Source of the DNA: Rhabditoides inermis
Lineage: Eukaryota; Nematoda; Chromadorea; Rhabditida; Rhabditidae
Length of the DNA: 64,000 nt
Assembly (NCBI GenBank): GCA_963966185.1
Contig: CAWZYM010000019.1
Location: forward strand, 460,501-524,500
Reading direction: 5' to 3'
Notes under the pieces: generated by a model
Told to the model about the DNA's origin: nothing
Database searches by the model: none
Seen by the model: only the letters and a program-made list of their open reading frames with translations
Shown: positions 1 through 11,818 of the stretch, in pieces
Numbering within the stretch: position 1 is the first letter of the stretch
Layout: the number at the start of each line of letters is the position of its first letter
Program-made: the position numbers and the translations under genes

Positions 1-223
1 ATCGACTGACCATTTCATTCCTGTTTTATAAACAGTATTTCGACATTTCAATGTAGGAATGTTTTTCGATGAGTCTATTGCCGACGTAACTAATCAGTAA
101 GCCTACCACTTTTTAGTGAATTATATTCTACACACCACGTGTGCACGACACGGCACTACGTGTTGCACTTTAGCTATTAGGGGCGGGCGAGATGGTCAGA
201 AAAGGGTCTCTCTCTCCCTCCCT

Positions 224-273
<50 letters not shown>

Positions 274-292
274 CTCTCTCTCTCTCTTTCTT

Positions 293-329
<37 letters not shown>

Positions 330-869
330 TAGCCTTGCCTTTTGCAGCACCGCCTACGAAACGCAAGAAGTTTCGCCGTTCTAACTATCTCGAGAATGTC
401 GCCTGTATCATTGATTCACTGTATTCTTATCACAGTAGCAGTAATTATCGCATTGTATTTCGTCTTCCTTTCATTGTCTCGCGATATGATGTTGTTCTTG
501 TGTTACCTGCCCACCTTTCATGCCTTTTCTCGTAGCAAACGTCGTTCACTCCAATCACACTTTGACATTTTTTTTCGACATTGCAACAAGCATTAAGCGT
601 TCATTTTCGCTCAGGATCTCTCTCATTTCTATAACATAAGTGATTTTTATTGAAAAATATATATGTATTGCGATATTCAAATAAATGTGATTTTCATTCA
701 CCTTAAATTCCCTTTTTGTGCATTTTGAACAATTGTGCGCTCGTGGTGTATGAAAAGAGTGATGACAAAACGAAATGCTATCCGAATGCAGTCAAATTAC
801 GCATCGTTCCCATATTTATGATGACTTTTTGCATAGGAGTGTTTTCGAGCACAACAAGGGTTCCATAGG
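1..869. other. Non-coding stretch with long CT microsatellite
   Basis: I see no supported gene here. A (CT)n tract with CCCT and TTTC interruptions runs from about 206 to 326. It creates open frames that translate as Ser-Leu runs and are not credible proteins. The remainder is AT-rich and unremarkable. Confidence 0.6.
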
Positions 870-1616
870 ATGGCAGGCAGAGTGAGGGGAGACTCCATAC
901 AACACGAATTGGCCTTGAGTGCGGTCTATGATCCACGGTTTCCGCAACATATTAATCGCGAGTATGTATCCTCAACAGAAGAATCTCTCATATCATTCCT
1001 ATCTGCTACTTATGATGTATAATATCTCTTATGTGTATTCTCCGCATGTAGAATAATCTCTGCAACGCAGGCTCGATCCCAATCTACTGCGAACATCGTC
1101 ATTGCCAGTAAGTATTACTGGCAGTATTATATAGGAAAATGGGCACATTTACATCATCATATGTATCTTCTTTTCTTGCGTTGTTGCTTTTTTGGTGTTT
1201 TGCGCCAGATTTGCGCATGAATTTCGTCCTTTTAAAATTTCTCTCATCTTTCAGCTGAAATTATCCACACTCCTTACTTCATTTCTCCACATTTGCTGTG
1301 TTTTAGAGAAAATGATGTGATTTTATCATTTACAGTTGTCGTTTCACATTTCACAAGGAACTCATTTACATTTTCAAACACGTTTCTTTTTGAGTTGATA
1401 TTTTTAGGAAGGACTCTGGGGAACGTGCCAGTTGGCGCAGAATGCCGCGCCCCAGTGGCTCACTGGCGCATGTACTCGTGACAAGACTATTTTCAGTGTT
1501 CACTACCGTGTCTCTATCAGTGGGTCAGCGCATGAAAAGCGCGAGAAAGAAGCGGCAGTGAGGAGAGTGTGCGTGACTCGCGCGGCTTCTTTCTTCTCGT
1601 GCCAGCCGAACACTCA

Positions 1617-1669
<53 letters not shown>

Positions 1670-2009
1670 GCGCCATCATTCGAGGGCACGCAGTGCGGTG
1701 GGAGTGGCGCCACATATCATAACAAAAGGGCCCCTAATTGATACATTCTAAATCGGAAAACCATTCTTTTCTTCCAATTAAGACAAGTTAGTTGTCGAAC
1801 CCGTCTTTTCCGAGTCATGATACCACCGTGAGCAATTTTTAATAACGTGTACTTTTCCGTGAATCATCATCATATCGTGTGTTATGCACAATGTACAATG
1901 TAGTTTTTTTTTCAGTTTTCGCACAATGCTTCACCAGTTCAACTTTTCGGAAAAGATTCCACGGGAACTTTTGATGATGCATCTATCAGCAATCAACCCG
2001 AGTGGAGAT
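870..2009 (+). CDS. Possible three-exon fragment of an unrecognised gene
   Basis: Three short exons can be drawn: 870-961 (ATG at 870, donor GTATGT), 1071-1107 (acceptor CGCAG, donor GTAAGT) and 1916-2009 (acceptor TTTTTTTCAG, donor GTGAGT). They join in one open frame. The peptide starts MAGRVRGDSIQHEL and passes through VYDPRFPQHINREL, DPNLLRTSSLP and FSHNASPVQLFGKD. The third exon is also open in a second frame beginning FRTMLHQFNFSEK, so its frame is uncertain. I recognise no family and find no clear continuation before the GPCR at 6188. These could be upstream exons of that GPCR across a 4-kb intron, a separate small gene or a relic. The splice signals and phase agreement are the only support. 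Confidence 0.3.
1620..1669. repeat. (TA)n microsatellite
   Basis: An uninterrupted TA dinucleotide run of roughly 48 bases. It sits just 3' of a GC-rich segment (about 1405-1610) that resembles 31700-31800. Confidence 0.9.
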
Positions 2010-4663
2010 GTGAGTTCACATTGAAACTATTCGTGAACTTGTCCAATGCAAATTGGACTCAAAACATTTGTTTCATTCATTAGGCAATGACGTTATAACT
2101 TTTTTTTTACATGATTGCACATCAATGCATAATGAGTCCAACTACATACATATGTTGGACCTATTCATTAAGGGCGGCGCGCAGCGCCGCCCGTTTGTCT
2201 TGATCTTCTCAAATCTCATTAATTTTTCAAACTTGTAAGAGTAGGTTTTTTTGCTCTCACATATTTCAAAATATCCCAATGCTTCGTCCCACTGGTAATT
2301 AGAAATCAAACATAAGTTAAAATACGAGTTCAATGAGAGTTCCCAAAGTTTGCTAAAGAGAAACATCGTTCTCCCTCTTTTCACAATCTTTCTCCCTCTT
2401 TTCTCAATATTCTTCTCTGACGCAAGTATCCTGTTACCAGCGTTATTTTTCAATATGAAATCCTAAATATTGCATCCCACGCTCCACTTCTTTTTATCAT
2501 TGCTCAGTGTGAGAGAAAGGAAGTGGAGAAAAAACTATGTAAAAGTGCACGTCAGTTTTTGTTGCCATTTCAATTTTCAATTTTTCAACGAAAGGCTAGT
2601 TTAAATCTGAAAGTGATACATCGCTAAAACCTTCAAGTAACAATTTTGCGTGAACCTTCTTACTATGTCTTCATCCAGTTCTCCATCTCTACACAAAAGT
2701 ATAACAGCGAAAACAACGCACTCGTATCTGCCTTTACATCTCAAGGTGCATAATAACATTTCATTAGTTTCCGCCCTCCATCTATCACTCTGTTTCTCTC
2801 GTAATGACCGCCTCCTGACATTCACCTCCTCATTGCTAGTCCACTCACAACCTACTCACCACGCATACTGATCGGGGATGCCCTCAGGGGGTGCGGCGAT
2901 ATGACTTCATAGCCTGCAGGCATGGTTAACACGGTCGCCTGTCTAATCTATATCTACGTCTACTGTGTGTCATCTTCTCTGCATCTTCCCATTCTGCGAA
3001 TCGCAAGCATAGTACGGAATCCCTAAGGGGATCTCGTTTTGAATGTGTTGTGAATCATCACATTCTTGCGATTCCCCTGCCAGTCTGTTTGTGTTGTGTG
3101 GGGTTTCCTACCACCGAATACGGTTCATTTCAATATCTCTCACTCATTTTCTCTCTTTGTTATTCGCTCTTTCCGTCTGTTTACTCATTATCTTACCGAC
3201 TCGCTTCCTCTCCCTTTCTCTCTCTCCCTCTCTCCCTCTCTCCCACCTCTCCCTCTCTCCCTCTCTCCCTCTCTCCCTCTCTCTCTCCCTCTCTCCCACC
3301 TCCCTCCCACCTCTCCCCCTCTCTAATAGTCATTACCTAATTCCCTGTCCCATTATCTAATTCAGTCCTCCGATCGCGTGGCTTGGCTAATACGATGATA
3401 CATTCCCGAGCACTGTTCCAGTGGTGGAACGGTTTTTCCGGTGTTTATTGAACTCCCGTCTCTACATCCGCACAATTGAATTTCCCGGAGCTTATCAGCA
3501 TAGGTACATAAGTAAAAGTGAGTACACTATACTCTTGTCACGCTAATGCCGGGAACAAATGAGACATGACACACACTCTGACTTCTGCCTCTTTAACAAA
3601 GGTGGTTGGTCATTTGTGTGAGCTTGCATTTCCAATGTCTTCTCTCAACTCTCGCGAGCTCATCGGGCATGCCCCCTACTCAGTGTGTCCGCATGTCTAC
3701 GGACCCTTTCTCCTTTTCCTCTCTCCTCTCTCTCTATCTCTCTCTCTCTCTCTCTCTCTTCCTCTCTTTTCTCTACACACCACGCTTTCATTTCATTTGC
3801 AGATACCACTAATACACTATAGCTAATAACTTCTACGAAACACTCCCACTCATGCGGGTGTACTCATAATGAGTTGTTCTTGAGATGTTATTACGTATCC
3901 TCTCTTTCTCTCTCTCTCTCTCCCTCTCCCTCCCTCTCTCTCTCTCTTTCTCTCTCTCCCTCACATATCCTCCCTCCCCCCTCTCCTTCTCCATTCATAA
4001 ATGTGTGTGGCTGTGTCTTCTCCACTCTTCCAGAAATTGCAGTGTGATATTGATATTCCATTGATATTCATTCACAGCCTAATTGAGTTGTCGTCATACA
4101 AAAGCTACAAAAGCTGTTCTGAATACTGATGAGCAAAGGGATTGCACAGATGCCTCTATCCTTCTAGCCCCGTTTATTCCACCTCATCCCATATGTCTTT
4201 CTCCGCCTTCTCCTCCTTCTCCTCCTCCTCCTCCTCCTGCTCCTTCTCCCTCTCCTCCTTGTCATCTTCTCCTCCTCTCCTCTTCGTTTTATTTCCACTC
4301 CACGAGTTTCTGTGTGTATAGTAGTGGAATGCATCATCCTTAAGCTCCTCCCCTGATATCCTAATTCAACCTTCCGCGTTTTCGAAAACACACATACGAC
4401 ACACGCTTTTTTCCATTCTGTGACACATCCACATTATAATATAGTATGAATGAATATGAAAGGCATCGTGTGAATATGCCCAAAGAGGGACTGATTGGCC
4501 GGGGCGGCACTGATTAGCGGATTCACCTCACGCCAGTGCACCTACGTTATTCTGTTGTTCATCTTTCTATCTTTATCCTGATTCTCCTCCGCACACACAC
4601 ACACTGCTTTGTTTCGCTCGAATATTCACAGCCTGAGAGATTCGCAAAGACTCCGACAACAAA

Positions 4664-4967
4664 CATTATCTTTTAAAAGGACTTCCGTAAGAGAAGAGTT
4701 TGTGTTACTCAACGTAATGCAACAAAAGCTCATGCATTTTATCAATCGAAATAGTAAACAAACCTGCTCTTTCTGCAATAAAAACTAATGCGAGTAAATG
4801 TTGTACGTCGGGAAATTGATTTCGGTATCCGATCGATTATATATAACTTGTTGAACTATTGGAGCAGGTTTGTGTACTATTTCGATTGATAAAATGCATG
4901 AGCTTTTGTTGCATTACGTTGAGTAACACAAACTCTTCTCTTACGGAAGTCATTTTAAAAGATAATG
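4664..4967. mobile_element. Foldback/MITE-like hairpin with ~105-bp arms
   Basis: The left arm (4664-4769) reappears almost perfectly as its reverse complement at 4863-4967, separated by about 93 bases. Matching landmarks are CATTATCTTTT at the left end against AAAAGATAATG at the right end, and AACCTGCTC against GAGCAGGTT at the inner ends. It has no coding capacity. This looks like a small non-autonomous foldback or MITE. Confidence 0.8.
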
Positions 4968-5166
4968 AATGTACTTTTATTGGATTTCATATAAATCTAT
5001 CTACATTAACATGAACCACAAAACATTAAAGAAATCCAACAGTTCACCCACCTTGTTGAGTCCAAAATTGTATAAAATTTGCAAAAAATGAGTTTAGGTA
5101 ATGCTGATGGGAAAATTTACAATTTCAATGTCATTTCTATGTAAAATCATATATTACAAAATGTTT

Positions 5167-5238
5167 GCCACCAGCCGGAACCGAACTCGAGCCATGTGTC
5201 TCAACGGGCACAATCGCTAACCACAACACTACTATGCG
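5167..5238 (-). repeat. tRNA-like unit (SINE or tRNA relic)
   Basis: On the minus strand there is an A-box-like TGGTTAGCGAT (about 5213-5223) and a B-box-like AGTTCGGTTCC (about 5174-5184) at tRNA-like spacing. The acceptor stem does not pair well, so I treat it as a tRNA-derived repeat or a decayed tRNA, not a functional gene. Confidence 0.4.
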
Positions 5239-6187
5239 CACGGCAGGGCACGCGATCTGAACGATATCAGTGCAGTCCACAGGCAGTGCGGATTGTGCAC
5301 CTCTTGTCTGCTGGGGGCAGCCGGTGCGCGCCACCCCCCCCCTAGAAAACGTTCCGTACACGGGGGATTGCCTGCCCCTCAGGGGGCGCGCGCGCGTATC
5401 TCGCTTCCTACAACAGCTAGCGTTACCAAAATCGAAACTTAACCATTTTCTAACATCCTGATAACATCTATCAGCATCACATTGTTCTCGCAAAGATTCT
5501 GAGGGACCTTTCGTTCAGTCGTCTTTTGCCGATTCTAGCGCGCGACTAGGGTTAACACAAAACAACCAGCGCTGCCGCGCTGGTTGTAATTAGCGGATTA
5601 CTGAAATCCAGACCTTTACTGATGTGTTTTCGTGCCCTCTTCTACTACACTCATCTCTCTCCCCTCTCCCCTTCTCACTCGACCTATAGTACTATGATAC
5701 GATGTTATGAATATCTAAACTTTACCGCCCACTGTTTTCAATAAAAACTAGGCTTGAGGATTCTCTCACACTCGTACTCTCTCCAGTGAGTGCATCGAAG
5801 TGAATTCACTCACAAAAAATTGTGGAACAAAACAATAAGTTCGTCACATATTCTACGCGGGTGTTTGTGAGTTTGTGTGAGTCGCTCGGTTCGTCCGTCG
5901 GTCGGTCGAACTGCCCGCCCCCGCTCTCTGTCTCACACATTGTACATGTTGCCAGCCCCCTTGCAACTTGCAGCTTTTCTATATTCGCAGACGCCTATAA
6001 TGTTGCCGTGTGTTTGTCACCAACCAGACAATATCAATAGCATTCATTTCTCATTCCACGTTGTTTTCGATAGACTTCATCTGTCCACATCTCTTTCATT
6101 CTCTGACCGTGTTTCTGGTTGACCAGCGTCATTCTACTATTCTGAACACATTGCATCGTCGTTGTGTTGCAGACCTACTTGTTCCCG

Positions 6188-6810
6188 ATGTCAGCCTTGT
6201 CTGGGGAGGAGTTGGAGGTTGAGATGGCGGCGCCCGATCTAGGCGCCATGATCGCCCACCACGCCAGCATCATGCTACTCACGGTGAGTACGGTACTTTG
6301 TGATCCCCCATGATTCTACTTATCATGTTATTGACGGTAACTAGATCACTGGTCTAATAACAACAACTTCCTGTCTAGTGTCTACAGTGAATAGACATTG
6401 ATATGAGCAGCATAACATATCTACTGTATTCCAGCTTTGATTTCTCGATTCCTCGAACCCGAGAAACATTGATATTCAATGAGATTAGTAATATCATTGC
6501 AATCCACCCACGATATTTGATGTCCTAATAATGCAATCATAGATCGTTGGCAATCTTCTGCTCATATACGTCATCCTCAAGAACAACAAGGTGTTGCGGC
6601 GGAAGAGAGTCACACCTGTGCAGGTGAGATAGCGAGCCTCGGGGCATCAAGGCAATGTCTGATTCTAGATTCTGATGCTGCACATGTGCGCCGCGGACCT
6701 GCTGTTCGCCCTTCTATCCGTCCTGCCGACAATGTGCATCACAGCTACCGTACCCTTCTTCCACGGACCTGCGTGGCTCTGCAAACTCGTCAAGTTCCTA
6801 CAAGTTGGTC

Positions 6811-6863
<53 letters not shown>

Positions 6864-8431
6864 TCGCTTTCTCTCTCTCTCAATTAGTCTTCTTCCAAAA
6901 CAGTTGCTGTCACTAGCGCATGCATAGGCCCGCTTCTTACTCTCCATTCGTCTCGCGAGCAGTAAACTGCAGTGAATTGTCCACTCGCACAATGTATGCA
7001 CCCTCCTGCAAACATCCGATTACAGTATGCAAATAGACTGGTTGTTTGGTATTCCTTAAGCATGTTGCGTCATCGTCAGCACAAAACCCATTATCTTTTC
7101 CTGATAGAATCTTTTTTATGCAAACAACGTGAGTGGGAGTGTGTCGTAGATTGTAAACATTAGACATCCTAATTCCTAGAATGGTGTTCCCAACGATTTG
7201 TGCAGAAATAGCGTCCTGCGATTCGAAGATAAGAAGGATAATATGTGAGCATGAACCAATGACTAATCTCGATATGATTTTTTCACACACAATCAATTCA
7301 ATCAATTTTTCACACACACACACACAACACACACACACATGTATGTACATGTGTTAAATGTACAAGAAAACAGGGATAAAGTCACATCAGACATTGAAAG
7401 ATTCAAAGTACACGAACTAAGTACGCAATTGCTATTCTCTTTAGCTGTCTTTCACGATAGAGTGCGGGTAAATTGCAATCGCATAAACATTTCATCATTT
7501 CAGGTTCTTCCAATGTACGCGAGCTCCTTTCTTCTCGTCGCCATTTCGGCTGACCGATTCCAGGTAGGCACTTTATAAAGTTGTAAACTATGTGAAATGT
7601 ATAGTAGTATTTGGGTAGACTTAAATGACTTATGACTTACCCTAATAATATACACGGAAATGAACTTTTTGATGAAGAACACGCCATCTGGGAGGGCATG
7701 TCACATTTGCGGAACAATTTATTCTATATTCGGTTAGAGAACTCTGCCCAACATTTGCCATCAGAAAGATCATGCTGTCTGACAGTTCTACAGTATACCC
7801 GAGCAATTAGGCAGCAAGAAACATTTCACATTTTCTATTCACGAACTCACCTTTCCACCACGCTTCATGCGCTAAGCAAATTGGTTTTTCAAATGATAAA
7901 TAAAAATTCAACGAGTTTTAATGTTAAAAAGTGCAACCTTATTGCGAGCCTGATAACCTACTTCTAATCTAGGCGATTTGCCGTCCGCTGGCCTCGATTC
8001 AACGCAACGTCTACAACCGACCGCAGCTCTACGCAGCTATCGCATGGGGAGCCGCATTCGTGAGTATCGATTGATCGATTGATCGATTGGAGAACCAGAA
8101 CAATCGATAAGTGAGTGATTTAGCTGTTCTCGACTCCTCAACTGGCGCTGTTCGATAAGCTGGATGGAGACTGCGTTGGACTATATACTTCCCCCTGGCA
8201 GGTCAGTGCACTAGACACTAGACAGCACATGAACATTAGTCAACACAATCAGACTTCTGCGAAAGACAGCTGCGCAACACTTTCAGCCATGTTCCCTTTT
8301 CGGACGCTACCGTATTCCCGTAGTATTTTTCTCGCAAAAAGAATGAAGACTAATCATACACATCACATCATAACAGAAAAAAACGGTCAAAACACGTTCA
8401 CACGTAGTGTCGTGCTTCTTCCTTACTTCCT

Positions 8432-8487
<56 letters not shown>

Positions 8488-10108
8488 CCTCCCTCCCTCC
8501 CTCCCTTCCTCCCTCTCTTTCTTTTTCACTCTATCCCTCTCGCCAGGAAATGGCCTCATCAGGAACAATGGCAAATACCCGGATGCATGTGCAAAATTCT
8601 GTTTTGATCGAAACAGAGGGGAAAATGAGATGGTTGCACTCATTAGGAATGAGTAAGAGTAAAGAGTATGAAAAAGAAAAAGAGGAAGAAAAAAAACTAA
8701 GAACAACATGTATTAAACGCAACTACGCACTAGGTAAAGCAACTTTGGGGGAACACATCTTTCTACCGTGGTATATCTATCAAACCAAAAAAACCGTTCT
8801 ATCAAACAACAGTATTACAAGTTACCGTAATCCTGATTACAGTATGCGATGTACGCACTGGCCTTCAACACTGTGGTGTGGCTGCTGCCATCTGCGATCG
8901 CCGGGACACTGTACTTTCTCGTATGCCGCGCCGTATGGGAGAGCACCGTGTTTGGAGGATCCAACTTTTCCGACAGGTCCGTTTCTCTCTCTCTCTCTCT
9001 CAACACAACTCTTTCAGGAAGAAGACCAAGATGCACCTTCTCGACAAGTCGCGCAGTGTGATGCAGGTGCACCACAAAGGTGATTACAATCAATTTATCG
9101 ATCGATGATTGACTGATCGATAATCAGTGAATTCAGGTATGACGTCACACTGTGTGGAGCTCGATCGACGACGCATTCAAACCGTCAAGCTCACACTCAC
9201 TATCGGTGAGGGATTACTGTAGTTTAAAATACTGTAGTTTACAGTAGGTTAGTGTTGTTTACTGTAGTTTACTGTAATTCACTTTAGAATATTATAGATT
9301 ACTGTAGTTTAAAAAACTGTAACAGTAAAATTGTATGTTTCAGTTGCCGCCAACTTCCTGCTTTGGGCGCCGTTCTGTATCATTTCCGTCATCGACGCCA
9401 TCTGTCCGGCTGCGATTAGTGAGTATCAATTTATTTATCGAGTCCCAGGTTCGCAAAATTCAGCGGTACAGAACCCAGTCGGTCAGCAAAGAAAACACAC
9501 TTACTTCAGTTAGCTATAATCATATTATTATGACCATTTGCCTAGTTTTATCCTAAAACATGAAAACTCCTGATAAAAACATGACGCAATTCACATCTTA
9601 CATCATCTTGTTGTATTTTACAGACTCAAAGACTATGAGTTAATCGCATTAGGACATCACTCTCCTTTTCAAACCCAATGAATTTGATGAGTATCTCAGA
9701 CAGTATTACCACAAGACATATATTCTCAATTTCATCTCTCTTATCCTTCAAAAGAGCAGCGAACCAATAATGCACTAAAAACAATGTGGAAACGCTATGA
9801 GAGGGGGGTCTAATATAATAATAAGGAGGATAATAAGAATAAGAAGGATGGACTAATAAGGACTAATAAGAAGGATGACTAGGCTAACCTAGGCAATCAT
9901 TATCATAACTAAGCCTTTATCAATCCAATTTCGAGTTATTGATTTATGGATTTTGCAGGCCCGGTGTTCGCGACGTATGTGATGTTCTTCGGGAATCTGA
10001 ACAGTTGTATGAACCCGTGGATATGGTTCATCTTCAACTGGGAACACCTGGCCAGGGCAATGCCTTTTCTCGCCAAGGGACGACACTTTGTCAGGTGAGA
10101 GCACCCCC

Positions 10109-10148
<40 letters not shown>

Positions 10149-10277
10149 ACTCTCTCTCTAACTCCCTCTCTCCCTAGCTCGTCCCGCTCCGACAAGGACG
10201 GTGGCACGGAGTACACGGGATGCGAGATGCGACCAGTCAGCGACTACTGCTCCAACAAAGGCAGCAGGAGCTCGTGA
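6188..10277 (+). CDS. Vasopressin/oxytocin (nematocin)-type neuropeptide GPCR
   Basis: A rhodopsin-family receptor in 12 exons: 6173-6283, 6543-6623, 6669-6803, 7504-7563, 7973-8059, 8124-8201, 8843-8976, 9018-9079, 9137-9205, 9344-9418, 9959-10094 and 10178-10277 (stop). Visible features are TM1 with IVGNLLLIY, TM2 with AADLLFALLSVLP, the WLCKLVKFLQ segment before TM3, TM3 ending ISADRF with AICRPLASIQ after it, DCVGLYTSPWQ in loop 2, TM6 with NFLLWAPFCII, and TM7 NLNSCMNPWIWFIFN. In vertebrate vasopressin and oxytocin receptors the corresponding parts are LCR[LV]VK[YH]LQ, [AL]ICQPL, DCWxxFxxPW and NSCxNPWIY, so this subfamily fits best; GnRH/AKH-related receptors are the alternative. It would act at the plasma membrane as a peptide receptor. 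DRF replaces DRY and NPWIW replaces NPxxY. The first coding exon follows a TTGCAG acceptor at 6172, which may be a trans-splice site, so ATG 6188 is the likely start. The exon-3 donor is GTTGGT. Confidence 0.82.
6812..6883. repeat. (CT)n tract at the 5' end of a GPCR intron
   Basis: A near-pure CT run begins about eight bases after the donor of GPCR exon 3. Comparable runs occur in other introns of the same gene: about 8436-8530, 8984-9001 and 10112-10176. Confidence 0.9.
8436..8530. repeat. (CT)n/(CCCT)n tract in a GPCR intron
   Basis: A CT run followed by CCCT repeats lies within the intron 8202-8842. The 284-codon open frame spanning it is an artefact of the repeat plus readthrough of the exon starting at 8843. 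Confidence 0.9.
9220..9340. repeat. ACTGTAGTTTA-rich tandem repeat in a GPCR intron
   Basis: About ten degenerate copies of ACTGTAGTTTA-like 10-11-mers fill most of the intron 9206-9343. Confidence 0.75.
10112..10176. repeat. (CT)n tract in the last GPCR intron
   Basis: A CT run fills most of the intron 10095-10177 and extends into the polypyrimidine tract before the CCTAG acceptor. Confidence 0.9.
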
Positions 10278-10900
10278 GAGCACTGCTCCTGCTCCTCCTG
10301 CTCCGCGGAGCAGCCGAGCAGTCCGTCCCTTCTCCCGCCAAGCCATTTGTAAATACCCTTACTAAAGGCCATCATATCGCGGTGTCAATAGGATCTCTCT
10401 CGTCCCACCTAAGCTTTTAGTATTTATCAAATACTCGTTTCTCTCTATTTTTTACCCGAAGAATACGAGTTGTGTTGTGCATATATCCATGCATCATCTC
10501 TCTCCATATCATTATCATATGTTTCTATCCAATTTACCTGTTGATTGTGAATATCATATCTGTTCCCTGTTGCGTCGTCGTTTTTTTCAGTTATTTAGTT
10601 TCCGCTTGATTTTTTTTTATTTTGTGCGTGATTGCTTGGTCGCCACAAAATTTTTGCAAGATAAAAAAGGTTTGTAATTTTGAACCGCCGAATCCCCGAA
10701 ACAAATTGTTTTCAAGAATATAAAATGTAAATGTAAAAAACAAACCGGTAGCGGGGAGCAAGCGAAAATAAGAAAATCAAGGAGCAAGATGAAAATGAAA
10801 ATCATCAAGAACCTCTCCGATGCAGAAAACTGCCCGGACCCCGGACGCACTCTTCTTTGCACAAAACAAAAAAATGAAAGATCATAAAATCAAATAAAGT
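10278..10900. other. 3' flank of the GPCR, no gene seen
   Basis: AT-rich sequence with no supported exon. It probably includes the 3' UTR of the receptor. Confidence 0.5.
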
Positions 10901-10939
10901 TGCTTTGTATTGTACCACCCATATAATTTTGGGGCAATT

Positions 10940-11515
10940 AGGAATTCGCACCACGCACCACCACACCACCGAACCACTACACCATCGCACCACCGCACCA
11001 CTGCACCACCACACCATCGCACCACATTCCATCGCACCACGCTTCATCGCACCACCGATCGCACCACCACCCATAGGTTTCACAACTATCATTTTTCACG
11101 CGAAGTTTCGTGACAAGCACTTTGCTCATGCGTTTTTTGATATAAGTTCGTTTCAAATTGATATTGCTTGATTTCAGAAGTAATATTGTTAATGACCTAA
11201 ATCATGGTGTACTATCTGATTCGCTCAAACATCGCTCAACTTCTACATAAGTGGTGATGCGATCGGCGGTGCGATGGTGCGGTGGTGCGATAAAATGTGG
11301 TGCGGTGGTGCGGTGGTGCGATAAAATGTGGTGCGATGGTGCGGTGGTGCGATAAAATGTGGTGCGGTGGTGCGGTGGTGCGATAAAATGTGGTGCGATG
11401 GTGCGGTGGTGCGATAAAATGTGGTGCGATGGTGCGGTGGTGCGATAAAATGTGGTGCGATGGTGTGGTGGTGCGGTGGTGTAGTGGTGCGGTGGTGCGG
11501 TGGTGCGTGGTGCGA
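10940..11515. repeat. Inverted minisatellite of GGTGCG-type units
   Basis: The left block (about 10945-11070) is built of CACCACCGCACC-like units. The right block (about 11255-11513) carries the complementary GGTGCGGTGGTGCGATAAAATG units in a roughly 30-base higher-order period. Sequence just outside the blocks is also loosely complementary (ATAATTTT...CAATTAGG against CCTAATAA...ATAATTTT). The unit contains no stop in several frames, so it creates long spurious His-Thr and Trp-Cys frames. Confidence 0.85.
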
Positions 11516-11588
11516 TTACCTAATAACCATAATTTTGAACAGAACACATTTTACACGTTTGCATCACATGATAATTGACGCAAGTAAG

Positions 11589-11803
11589 TGTCGTGGTATA
11601 GGGGACTGGTATTGATTGATTGTGCATAGGGTTACTGTATCTCTGTGACCCTTCCTGTTCTGTGTAGGCCCGCCCCTCGCGCGGCCTGATATCGTTAGTG
11701 TATGCTTTGCCAGTGATGGAGTAAAGACCTTATAACCAAGTGATACTGACTGAACATACATCAATACAGAGAGGAGAACTCCCGGATACCAATATATACG
11801 ATA
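11589..11803 (+). repeat. 5' LTR
   Basis: 215 bp, matching 14623-14837. It is preceded by TAAG and followed immediately by the TGG of the primer-binding site. Confidence 0.9.
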
Positions 11804-11818
11804 TGGAGGATCCCGGTC
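11804..11818 (+). other. Putative primer-binding site
   Basis: It starts with TGG at the first base after the 5' LTR, as expected for complementarity to a tRNA 3' CCA end. I did not identify the tRNA. Confidence 0.6.

Larger units (their letters stand above)
2010..6172. other. Intergenic or long-intron stretch, repeat-rich
   Basis: No convincing exon is visible in these 4.2 kb. The stretch holds pyrimidine-rich microsatellites (about 3211-3325, 3715-3771, 3900-3960, 4199-4284), a hairpin element (4664-4967) and a tRNA-like unit on the minus strand (about 5167-5238). Open frames over the CT tracts are low-complexity artefacts. If 1916-2009 belongs to the downstream GPCR, this would be its intron. 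Confidence 0.5.

Noticed and set aside
1432..1722. 96-codon plus-strand ORF before the TA repeat
   Set aside because: It ends in Tyr-Ile repeats from the (TA)n tract, and the upstream part resembles a dispersed GC-rich repeat.
8229..9083. 284-codon plus-strand frame
   Set aside because: It reads through an intron, a CT tract and part of the GPCR exon in the wrong frame. The spliced receptor explains the coding signal.
11236..11547. His/Thr-rich protein over the minisatellite
   Set aside because: A repeat-generated frame with no splice or start context.
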